DNA of 55,083 nt, taken from contig WRLR01000013.1 of the NCBI GenBank assembly GCA_009777515.1, forward strand, positions 1-55,083, given 5' to 3'. Position numbers and translations under genes: made by a program. This document shows, piece by piece, positions 44,755 to 51,860 of this stretch. The stretch is from Oscillospiraceae bacterium. Lineage in GTDB: Bacteria > Bacillota > Clostridia > WRLR01. Below the pieces are notes generated by a model. The model ran no database searches. It was not told where the DNA came from and saw only the letters and a list, made by a program, of their open reading frames with translations. Position 1 is the first letter of the stretch. Each line of letters opens with the position of its first letter.

Positions 44755-44842
44755 TTCTCATGTCATTTACCATGTCATTAACAATGTCCATTTCACATGT
44801 TATTTACAATGCTGTTTTCCATGCCGTTTAATATGTCATTTC
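44721..44842. repeat. About ten 12-bp ATG-containing units over the dmpF start
   Basis: Units of the type CCATGTCATTTA repeat every 11-14 bases from 44721 to 44842. Each holds an ATG on the minus strand, several in the dmpF frame, giving the start peptide its M-x-M-x-x-x-M pattern. Confidence 0.9.
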
Positions 44843-44863
44843 CAACGATGTTCGCCCCGCCGC

Positions 44864-45670
44864 TCATTCGAACCTCGCTTCCACGCTGCCGATGCTTGTA
44901 AAATAGGCCCGGAACAAATCGCCCTTGCGCGCTGCGGGCGCTGCGGAGAAAGCGCCGGAGAGCACCACCTCGCCCGCTTTCAGCGCGACGCCGTAATGAT
45001 GCAGCTTATTGGCGAGCCACGCCACTGACACCTTGGGATCGCCCAGGACCGCCGACCCCAGCCCCTCGCTGACAAGCTCCGCGCGGCCGTCTATAATTTT
45101 AAACAACTTCATAGAGACGGATTTAAAATCGACGCCATTGATGTATACCTTGTCGCGGCCGAGGACATAGCGCCCCGACGAAGCGTTGTCCGCTACCGTG
45201 TCCGGCAGCGTGAGCCGCCAGTCGGCTATCCGGCTGTCAACCACCTCGAACGCGGCGACCACATAATCGGTGGCGTCTTCGACGTCCGCCGGGGTCACAT
45301 TGCCGCCGGTCAAGTCCTTTTTCAAAACAAAAGCCAGTTCCGCCTCAATTTTGGGCTGGATCAGCGCCGCCGTATCTACGCCGCCGCCGGGGCAGTTCAT
45401 CGCCGCGAACAGGTGCCCATAGTCCGGCTCGTCCACGCCGAGCTGGCGCTGTATGGCGGGGGAGGTCAGGCCGATCTTCTTGCCGGACACCGTATGCCCC
45501 ATCGCGGACGCCCGCGCGATGTTCACCATCTGCACGGCGTACGCGTCGTCGGCGCCAAACGCCGGCTCGCGCTCCGTAATGGGCGGCACGGCCCGCCTCG
45601 CGCGCTCCGCCTCAAACAATTCAAGCGCAAATGCCTCTATTTTACTTTTATCCATTTTACTTTTGTCCAT
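44864..45670 (-). CDS. dmpE: 2-oxopent-4-enoate hydratase (MhpD/DmpE type)
   Basis: A 268-residue member of the hydratase/decarboxylase family. GKKIGLTSPAIQRQLGVDEPDYGHL and KIEAELAFVLKKDL (the metal-binding Glu-x-Glu) are diagnostic. It adds water to 2-hydroxypenta-2,4-dienoate to give 4-hydroxy-2-oxovalerate. The homologous 4-oxalocrotonate decarboxylase (DmpH) cannot be excluded from sequence alone. However, the operon has the hydrolase DmpD and lacks DmpC and DmpI, which favours the hydratase. The ATG at 45670 has GGAG seven bases upstream; the earlier ATG at 45682 contains this site. The first ten residues repeat MDKSK twice. Confidence 0.88.
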   Translation of the reverse strand: MDKSKMDKSKIEAFALELFEAERARRAVPPITEREPAFGADDAYAVQMVNIARASAMGHTVSGKKIGLTSPAIQRQLGVDEPDYGHLFAAMNCPGGGVDTAALIQPKIEAELAFVLKKDLTGGNVTPADVEDATDYVVAAFEVVDSRIADWRLTLPDTVADNASSGRYVLGRDKVYINGVDFKSVSMKLFKIIDGRAELVSEGLGSAVLGDPKVSVAWLANKLHHYGVALKAGEVVLSGAFSAAPAARKGDLFRAYFTSIGSVEARFE

Positions 45671-45683
45671 ATAAAACTCCATT
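45654..45683. repeat. Duplicated first codons of dmpE
   Basis: ATGGACAAAAGTAAA and ATGGATAAAAGTAAA (minus strand) are adjacent 15-bp copies, encoding MDKSK-MDKSK at the start of dmpE. Confidence 0.8.
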
Positions 45684-45711
45684 GTCCATCAAGCTATAAT
45701 ACATTTGCCTT

Positions 45712-46533
45712 TTATCGCTTGAAGAAGCCCAGTATCAAATCCGCGAACTCCGCTGTGTGCTCGATCTGCGTCCAATGGCCGCAGTGGCCAAACACATGCA
45801 ACTGCGCGTTATCTATCAACCGCAGCAGCTCCAGGGAGTTTTCCAGCGGGATGACCCTGTCCTCGCGGCCATGCACAATCAGCGTCTCGTGCGGGATATT
45901 GCGTATGTACGCCTGGTTCCCGGCCATGCCCTCGACGCCGTTCTGGCGGGGCGCCGGGAACAGCGAGGAGAAGCTCTCCTGGAACCCGGGCTGGATGCTG
46001 GACTCATATCGGGTCTTTATGAGCTCCTTCGTGGCAAAGCTGTGATCGTATGTGAAAAGTTCGAGCAGCTCTTCCATGTTGGCTTCGCTCGGCGTGTAGC
46101 CCCATACCCGGTCAAGGCCGTATGTAATGGGGAAGCTTACGCCCATGCTGCCCATCAATACAATTTTATTTATGCGCTTGGGGTACTTAATCGCCAGCGA
46201 AAGGGCCAGCGCGCCGCCGAACGAGTTGCCGACGAGGTGGACCTGTTCGAGCTTCAGCGCGTCAATCAAGTCGGCGACCTGTTGCACCCACGCGTTCATA
46301 TTGTATACCGCGCCCGCTTCCCGCTCGGTAAAGCCGAAGCCCGCCATGTCCGGGGCTATCATGCGAAAATGCTCTTTGACCAGCGGGAAAAGCCTGTTCC
46401 AGTTGGCAAAGGCGGTGACGCCGGGCCCGCTGCCGTGCAAAAACACTATCGGGAAGCCCTGCCCCAAATCGTGATAATTAGTCTTGTATGATCCCGTCTG
46501 TATACTGTTTGCAATCTCCGGCCTGTCGCTCAT
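45712..46533 (-). CDS. dmpD: 2-hydroxymuconic semialdehyde hydrolase (XylF/DmpD type)
   Basis: A 273-residue alpha/beta-hydrolase. The oxyanion segment FLHGSGPGVTAFANW is the hallmark of meta-cleavage hydrolases. The nucleophile elbow GNSFGG holds Ser104, and the C-terminal part holds the acid Asp (VHGREDRVIPL) and His (FGHCGHWTQIEH). It cleaves 2-hydroxymuconic semialdehyde to 2-hydroxypentadienoate and formate; ring-substituted analogues are also possible. GGAGG stands before the ATG. It is the first enzyme gene after the regulator. Confidence 0.92.
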   Translation of the reverse strand: MSDRPEIANSIQTGSYKTNYHDLGQGFPIVFLHGSGPGVTAFANWNRLFPLVKEHFRMIAPDMAGFGFTEREAGAVYNMNAWVQQVADLIDALKLEQVHLVGNSFGGALALSLAIKYPKRINKIVLMGSMGVSFPITYGLDRVWGYTPSEANMEELLELFTYDHSFATKELIKTRYESSIQPGFQESFSSLFPAPRQNGVEGMAGNQAYIRNIPHETLIVHGREDRVIPLENSLELLRLIDNAQLHVFGHCGHWTQIEHTAEFADLILGFFKR

Positions 46534-46660
46534 AAAAATCCTCCCAAAAACAATGATAAAATCTTTTATAGTTTCTATCCTGTAATCTAATCCGGAATAT
46601 ATCTTGACTTCTGTCCTAAATTTATTCCGCTGACTACTCCTCGTAGCTACTCTGTACTAA

Positions 46661-47452
46661 TTACTCCTCTTCCGGCTCGATATAACCCATGTTCTTTGAT
46701 ATCTCTGCGGCGGCTTCCATGACAGCGTTTTTAATGAAATCGAAGTAATTACCCGTCAATCGTTCGGCAAGGCCGGATATACTGACGGCATATCTGACCT
46801 CGCCGTTTTTATCCCAAATGGGCGCAGCTATGCATCGCAAGCCTTCCATTATTTCCTGGTTATCCTGCGCAAACCCCTGTTTCCTGATTTGCGCGAGTTC
46901 AGACTCCATTAGGACGGGGTCGGTAATCGTGTTGTTCGTCATCCTGCGCATGCCGTTGCGCATAAGGATGCTCCGCGCCTCCGCGTATGGGCGGTACGCC
47001 AGTAGCACCTTGCCTAGCCCGCTGCAGTGCATAGGGAGACGGATACCTATCTCCGACACGATGCGGATGATGTGGGTGGAGTCTATCTTCTCCAGATAAA
47101 ACACCTCGCCAGCGTCCTCCGTCGCCAATTGCACCATCTCTCCGCATTGGGAGTTGAGCTTCTGCATGACCGGCAGCGCGATCTCCCGGATGCCCCAGTT
47201 GCGCGCGGCCTTTTGGCCGAATTCGAACAGCCGTACGCCCAGCCGGTACCGCCCGTTCAAGGGCGACTGATCCACGAAACGGTAGTCGCGCAATGTGGCA
47301 AGAATCCCGTGCGCCGTGCTCTTCGGCCATTCCAGCGTCTCCGCCAACTCCGTCAGCGAAAGCTCGCGATCCGCGTTTGCCAGCGCTTCTAACAGCCGGA
47401 GCGCGCGCGCCAGCGATTGTACATGCGATTTTGTTCTGTCTGTCTCATCCAT
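46661..47452 (-). CDS. IclR family transcriptional regulator
   Basis: A 263-residue regulator. Residues about 12-70 form the winged helix (ALRLLEALANADRELSLTELAETLEWPKSTAHGILATLRD), and the rest is the IclR effector-binding domain with GLGKVLLAYRP and GLRCIAAPIWDKNGEV. It is the first gene of the meta-cleavage operon, 127 bases before dmpD, and should sense catechol, a pathway intermediate or an upstream aromatic. It has its own promoter with a palindrome over the -10 element. Confidence 0.9.
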   Translation of the reverse strand: MDETDRTKSHVQSLARALRLLEALANADRELSLTELAETLEWPKSTAHGILATLRDYRFVDQSPLNGRYRLGVRLFEFGQKAARNWGIREIALPVMQKLNSQCGEMVQLATEDAGEVFYLEKIDSTHIIRIVSEIGIRLPMHCSGLGKVLLAYRPYAEARSILMRNGMRRMTNNTITDPVLMESELAQIRKQGFAQDNQEIMEGLRCIAAPIWDKNGEVRYAVSISGLAERLTGNYFDFIKNAVMEAAAEISKNMGYIEPEEE

Positions 47453-47468
47453 TTTGCAAGTCCTCTGA

Positions 47469-47492
47469 ATATGATCATACCAATGGTCATAT
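47469..47492. promoter_or_regulatory. Palindrome over the iclR -10 element
   Basis: ATATGATCAT (47469-47478) and ATGGTCATAT (47483-47492) pair in 9 of 10 positions around ACCA. The position suggests autorepression. Confidence 0.5.
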
Positions 47493-47502
47493 ATTCAGTC
47501 AA
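47474..47502 (-). promoter_or_regulatory. Promoter of the iclR-dmp operon
   Basis: On the minus strand TTGACT (47497-47502) and TATGAT (47474-47479) are separated by 17 bases. Confidence 0.7.
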
Positions 47503-47531
47503 ATAAAATGTTCGGTATTTGGGAATCTTTT

Positions 47532-47546
47532 TTCGGTATATCCGAA
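47532..47546. promoter_or_regulatory. Candidate IclR binding site
   Basis: TTCGGTATATCCGAA is a 15-bp palindrome of 5-5-5 form, 30 bases upstream of the -35 box. A degenerate half (TTCGGTATTT) lies 21 bases away at 47511. Confidence 0.5.
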
Positions 47547-47711
47547 CAATGATCTACTTAAACTATTAATGTAAATGAAGGTCTTTATAGCAATAAAATT
47601 TTTACATTGGTCTGATCCGTGGAAATAAAAATCCTTAGCATCCATATTGACAAACATATATTATTGTTATATTATTATGATATCAATTTAATATCAGAGG
47701 GGGATGTTAAT

Positions 47712-48770
47712 ATGAGCGATGTATTCAAGACTGAATATGTTGAAAAAGAACCGAAGACCAGCAACGGCATGGCCGCGCTGGTGGCGACCATCCTTACGAT
47801 GCTCGTGTCGATCCTGTTCGTCATCATCGGCGGGATATGGATGGCGGCGGGAGGCGGGCGGCAGCCCTTCGGGGTGATCCTGCTGATTATCGGCATACTG
47901 TACATCTGCACGGGATGGATATTTTTTCTCGGCTTGAAAGTTATCAAACCGAATGAAGCGATTGTTTTGACGCTGTTCGGAAAATACTACGGCACAATAA
48001 AGCGCGAGGGCTTCTATTATGTCAATCCGTTTGTATCGGCTGTCAACCCTGCGGCTAACTACAAAAGCACGACCTCAGGGGCAATGGAAAAATCCGGCAA
48101 ATCTTCGCTTGGCAGTATTATTAATACAGCCGTGACACTGGACGCCACCGGCAGTCAGGAAATATCCCTGGGGGGCTTCAACAAAAAGATATCGTTGAAA
48201 GTATCGACGATCAACAACGAAACGCAGAAGATCAACGACCAAATGGGCAACCCGATAATAATCGGCATCGTTGTCATATGGAGGGTAATTAACCCTACGA
48301 AAGCCGTGTTCAACACCGACAACTACATCGAGTACCTGTCAATTCAGTGCGACTCCGCGTTGCGCAATATCGTCAGGCTGTACCCATATGACACATTCGG
48401 CGACGACAATGAAAAGACTCTGCGCGCGAGCAGTTTGGAAATAGCGTTGAAGCTAAAAGATGAAATACAGGAAAAGATGGATATCGCCGGCATAGAAATT
48501 ATTGAAGCGCGCATCACGCAGTTGTCGTACGCGCCGGAGATAGCGGCGGCGATGCTGCAGCGCCAGCAGGCGTCGGCTGTCGTCGACGCGAGGCAGATGA
48601 TCGTCGAGGGCGCCGTCGGGATGGTGGAGCTCGCGTTGGCGAAGCTGAGCGAAAATGATATTGTTAAATTGGACGACGAGCGAAAAGCCGCCATGGTCAG
48701 CAACTTGATGGTGGTGCTGTGCGGCAGCCGGGACGCCCAACCGGTGATCAACAGCGGTACGATATATTAA
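47712..48770 (+). CDS. SPFH/Band 7 domain membrane protein
   Basis: A 352-residue protein with two N-terminal membrane segments (about residues 20-43 and 55-77), followed by an SPFH domain: VIKPNEAIVLTLFGKYYGTIKREGFYYVNPF, then VVIWRVINPTKAVFNTDNY and the helical AGIEIIEARITQLSYAPEIAAAMLQRQQA. Such flotillin-like proteins organise membrane microdomains or scaffold proteases. The start at 47712 has AGGGGG upstream; a longer in-frame reading from 47619 is rejected. A small ribbon-helix-helix gene follows, a frequent pairing in Clostridia. Confidence 0.9.
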   Translation: MSDVFKTEYVEKEPKTSNGMAALVATILTMLVSILFVIIGGIWMAAGGGRQPFGVILLIIGILYICTGWIFFLGLKVIKPNEAIVLTLFGKYYGTIKREGFYYVNPFVSAVNPAANYKSTTSGAMEKSGKSSLGSIINTAVTLDATGSQEISLGGFNKKISLKVSTINNETQKINDQMGNPIIIGIVVIWRVINPTKAVFNTDNYIEYLSIQCDSALRNIVRLYPYDTFGDDNEKTLRASSLEIALKLKDEIQEKMDIAGIEIIEARITQLSYAPEIAAAMLQRQQASAVVDARQMIVEGAVGMVELALAKLSENDIVKLDDERKAAMVSNLMVVLCGSRDAQPVINSGTIY

Positions 48771-48842
48771 TCGAATTATTGGGTGCATAATTTTACGCGC
48801 CATTGGGCGGGGAGAGAAGCGAGACAATGAAAATGCAGCTAA

Positions 48843-49076
48843 GTGTCGCCTGTCGGTTATATTTTGAATGAAAAAGATAAAAAGCAAATACCGCTGCGCA
48901 TAACGCAGGCGTTATGGAACGATCTTTCGGCGTGGGCGGACGACGAGTTCCGCTCACTGAACGGGCAGATAGAATATCTGCTGACCGATTGCGTAAAAAA
49001 GCGGAAGCGCCGGCACGCAGACAACCGCCCCACAAACGGCGGCGGCAACGGCGACGATGACAACGTCGAATCGTAA
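48843..49076 (+). CDS. Arc-type ribbon-helix-helix protein
   Basis: A small protein of 77 residues (70 if translation starts at the TTG at 48864). IPLRITQALWNDLSAWADDEFRSLNGQIEYLLTDCV is the Arc/MetJ-like beta-strand-helix-helix pattern. The tail is basic, then Gly/Asp/Asn-rich. It would bind DNA as a dimer and may regulate the SPFH gene just upstream. The GTG at 48843 has no ribosome binding site. A short ATG-initiated frame (about 48827-48871) with a GGAG upstream overlaps out of frame and could couple translation. Confidence 0.75.
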   Translation: MSPVGYILNEKDKKQIPLRITQALWNDLSAWADDEFRSLNGQIEYLLTDCVKKRKRRHADNRPTNGGGNGDDDNVES

Positions 49077-49103
49077 GGCGGGGGGTCCACCCACGCCGCG
49101 CCC

Positions 49104-49940
49104 CTATATAGCCCCATGCTTTCGCATATACTCCATGGACTGGCCGACGGCACCGCCGATTTCCGTTTCGTTTATCGGAGCGGCATCCGACGACAGCTGC
49201 GCCAACGTACCCGCCACGAACACGGGTATCTCCAGCCCGCAATGGATCGGCCGCCCCAACTGAGCCAACGCTTCGAACACCTTGGGCAGGTTGACGTCGC
49301 CCATGCCCAGGGGCCGGTAATACGCGTTGTCGCCGTCAATATGGATGTCCTTGACATGGACATATGCTAAAAATTCCAGCCCGTAGAGGATGTCCTCCTC
49401 TATCACAACGTTCCCACCGGCGTAAAAATACGTATTCCCCGTATCATAATTAAGGCGAATCAACGGGTGGTTTATTTCGCAGAAGAGCGAAGCCGCATCT
49501 TTCGCCGTGCCGACAATGTCGCCGTGGCTTTCGAGGCAGACCGTCAGCCCGAGCCGCTCCGCGCGTTCGATGATCCTCGGCAGGTTCCTGCGGAACTCGC
49601 CCAAGCGCCCTACCGGGCCCGAATTGGTATTAATGACCGTGCAGCCGATACCGGCAGCCAGATCCATCTTTTTTAGAAACCCCTCCAACTCAGCGTCCTG
49701 CGTCAGATCCACATGTCCGGCAAACGCGTACGCAGATAATTTATTTTGCCCCATCATGTCCGACAAGGATTCTATGAACCCCGGCGTGATGTCCCCCGGT
49801 ACGATGTGTTCGCACATCCCGGCAATCGATGCGATCTCCACGCGGTCAAACCCGCACTCCGACGCGATGCGCAGCGCCTGTGGCAGGCTGTAGCCCTTTG
49901 CTATGTTAGTGACAAAAGAAACCGACTCAAATATAGCCAT
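49104..49940 (-). CDS. Sugar phosphate isomerase/epimerase (xylose-isomerase-like TIM barrel)
   Basis: A 278-residue TIM barrel of the AP endonuclease 2/hydroxypyruvate-isomerase-like family. The metal ligands appear in order: Glu in CLESHGD, Asp in LNYDTGN, His in YVHVKDIH and Glu in CGLEIPV. This set matches tagatose 3-epimerase and hydroxypyruvate isomerase type enzymes. It is intracellular and stands alone, convergent with the ribbon-helix-helix gene. A role in tetrose or inosose metabolism is possible. Confidence 0.85.
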   Translation of the reverse strand: MAIFESVSFVTNIAKGYSLPQALRIASECGFDRVEIASIAGMCEHIVPGDITPGFIESLSDMMGQNKLSAYAFAGHVDLTQDAELEGFLKKMDLAAGIGCTVINTNSGPVGRLGEFRRNLPRIIERAERLGLTVCLESHGDIVGTAKDAASLFCEINHPLIRLNYDTGNTYFYAGGNVVIEEDILYGLEFLAYVHVKDIHIDGDNAYYRPLGMGDVNLPKVFEALAQLGRPIHCGLEIPVFVAGTLAQLSSDAAPINETEIGGAVGQSMEYMRKHGAI

Positions 49941-49991
49941 TTTATGCTCCTAAAACTTTTAATGCCATGAATTATACATTACCGCCCACGC

Positions 49992-50077
49992 CTCGGCAAT
50001 GCATCGAACAAATCTCGGCAACGCATTGACCACATCTCACAATGCATCACCCACGTCTCGACAATGCCATAACCAAC
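49992..50077. repeat. Four ~22-bp units upstream of the isomerase gene
   Basis: Units CTCGGCAATGCATCGAACAA..., CTCGGCAACGCATTGACCAC..., CTCACAATGCATCACCCACG and CTCGACAATGCCATAACCAA start at 49992, 50014, 50036 and 50057. Confidence 0.8.
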
Positions 50078-50180
50078 ACCACAACCACCGCCCGCAGCCA
50101 TCGCGCTCCTAACTAAACATTGACAATGCGCCGATTTATTGCTAAAATTTTAGAGTTGATACAGTGTTCACACCGTTTGC

Positions 50181-50253
50181 GCGCCATTAGCTCAGTTGGT
50201 AGAGCAATTGACTCTTAATCAATGGGTCCCGGGTTCGAGCCCCTGATGGCGCA
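50181..50253 (+). tRNA. tRNA-Lys (anticodon CTT)
   Basis: The acceptor stem GCGCCAT pairs with ATGGCGC, followed by discriminator A. The D loop AGCTCAGTTGGTAGAGC, the anticodon loop CTCTTAA with CTT, and the T loop GGGTTCGAGCCCC are all normal. CCA is not encoded. It is a single tRNA gene with its own terminator. Confidence 0.97.
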
Positions 50254-50263
50254 TGGCAGAAAG

Positions 50264-50296
50264 ACCCTATAGCCGCAAAGGCTGTAGGGTTTTTTA
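50264..50296 (+). terminator. Terminator of tRNA-Lys
   Basis: ACCCTATAGCC (50264-50274) pairs with GGCTGTAGGGT (50280-50290) with one wobble, followed by a T run. Confidence 0.9.
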
Positions 50297-50360
50297 TCTG
50301 CTCGCGTTTACCCCCACCTGCCACTTTCACCTATAAAAGCAGCAGTGAGATAATGTCAAT

Positions 50361-50386
50361 GTAGGGTGCGACGCCCTCGGCGCACC
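50361..50386 (+). repeat. REP-like element, plus orientation
   Basis: Starts GTAGGGTGCGACGCCC and ends GGCGCACC, matching the copy at 28471 with three changes. The remaining gene-free DNA to 50717 is AT-rich, and I see no further feature in it. Confidence 0.75.
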
Positions 50387-50717
50387 GCAGAAAGACGTGA
50401 CCGCCATTCATTTGAAAAATGGGTCGGGTTTCGGCAGCATCACAATTTATAATTTGTTGTCAATTTTTAAGTGGTTAAGATGCTTGATTTAGTACATAAT
50501 AAGATATAGAATAAATAAAGGCAAAACACGGATATCTTACCTTTGACTCATAATTGCCGCGTTCGTGGCAGACATCGGTTGATGAGCAATCCGGTTCGCA
50601 TTTCGGCTATCCGAATATCCGGCTTGTTACAATAACACAATTTAAACATCATACAAATGATAGCTCATAGTATGTAATCGATGTAAAAATCATAATCAAA
50701 TTGGATGTGATGTTAGT

Positions 50718-51617
50718 ATGGAGTTGGAAAAACTCTATTTGACGATTATCAATAATCTGTTGGACGGCGTCTATTTTGTCAACAAAGACAGGCGCATCAC
50801 TTTCTGGAACGATGCCGCAGAAAATATCACAGGCTACAAAGCCGACGAAATAGTGGGCCAGTGCTGCCAGGACAACCTGCTCAACCACATTGACAGCGAC
50901 GGGCGCGCGCTGTGCCTTTTGGGGTGCCCGCTGTTCGCGACCATCATTGACGGGCGGCAGCGCAAGGACACAGTGTTCTTGCAACACAAAGAGGGGCACA
51001 GAATCCCCGTATACATCAATATCATTCCCATGATGGAAGACGGCGCAATCATCGGCGCAATCGAAGTGTTTACGCAAAGCTCATCCGCCATCAATGACAA
51101 CACCGTCATCCTTAAGCTTTTGGACATGCAGCTCAACAGCGACCTGTCAGGCGTCACGAACCGGGGGAAAACCGAAAGCTATATTGCGTATAGGCTAAAT
51201 GAGCTGAAAAGATTCCAAAAGGATTTTTGCGTTATTTTCTTTAACATGGACAATTTTAAGCAGTTTAATGACCTCTACGGGCATGAAACGGTAGAAAAGC
51301 TGCTAAAAAACGTTTATAAATCCATAAACTATAATATCAGGCCATCTGATTTTTTCAGCCACTGGAGCAGCGATGCGTTTATCGGCGTATTCGAAATAAG
51401 CAAAAAATACGAAGCTACGCTGCTCGCGGAAAAAATACGGATACTGGTCGCCGGTTCCGACGTCCCGCACGATTTGAAGAACCTGTCAATCACGGCATCT
51501 TTTGGGGTGACGGTCGCGCGGGAGGACGACACGGTGGATTCTGTCGTACAGCGTGCAGACGCGCTTATGCGCCAGAGCAAAGCTAAAAATAAAAACTGTG
51601 TGTCTTCAGACGCGTGA
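50718..51617 (+). CDS. PAS domain protein with degenerate GGDEF domain
   Basis: A 299-residue protein without membrane segments. Residues 1-120 form a PAS domain (DGVYFVNKDRRITFWNDAAENITGY). Residues 135-295 form a GGDEF-fold domain with the conserved NMDNFKQFNDLYGH. The catalytic GG(D/E)EF stretch is replaced by SSDAF (WSSDAFIGVF), so diguanylate cyclase activity is unlikely; a GTP- or c-di-GMP-sensing or partner role is more probable. ADALMRQSKAKNKN at the end is family-typical. It precedes an HD-GYP gene by 243 bases, probably in one operon. Confidence 0.85.
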   Translation: MELEKLYLTIINNLLDGVYFVNKDRRITFWNDAAENITGYKADEIVGQCCQDNLLNHIDSDGRALCLLGCPLFATIIDGRQRKDTVFLQHKEGHRIPVYINIIPMMEDGAIIGAIEVFTQSSSAINDNTVILKLLDMQLNSDLSGVTNRGKTESYIAYRLNELKRFQKDFCVIFFNMDNFKQFNDLYGHETVEKLLKNVYKSINYNIRPSDFFSHWSSDAFIGVFEISKKYEATLLAEKIRILVAGSDVPHDLKNLSITASFGVTVAREDDTVDSVVQRADALMRQSKAKNKNCVSSDA

Positions 51618-51634
51618 CAGATGCGTGAAACAAA

Positions 51635-51738
51635 ACGCATGACATAAAGCGCAAGATAACTGGCGCTGTGGCAACAAACGCGTGACATAAAGCGCAAGAT
51701 AACTGGCGCTGTGGCAACAAACGCGTGACATTAAACCC
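51635..51738. repeat. Tandem 43-bp direct repeat
   Basis: Two almost identical 43-base units (51635-51677 and 51678-51720; one difference noted) and a partial third (51721-51738). Each begins ACGC(A/G)TGACAT, resembling the end of the preceding gene (GACGCGTGACAG). Confidence 0.9.
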
Positions 51739-51860
51739 ATGACAACAGGCGCGGCAGCAATATTCGCGTATGTTCGAGTGCGTGAAATCAAGAGCGGCAG
51801 CCCGTTGAAATAGTATTTCGCGAACATCTGCGCCAGGTAAAATCAGAAAGGGTAGTGCGC

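Noticed and set aside
44015-45028. A 337-codon plus-strand frame across dmpF and the dmpE end
   Set aside because: Opposite two well-supported genes and an ATG repeat array.
50181-50253. tRNA gene as an integration site of a genomic island
   Set aside because: No integrase gene and no repeated tRNA 3' end are visible in the window.
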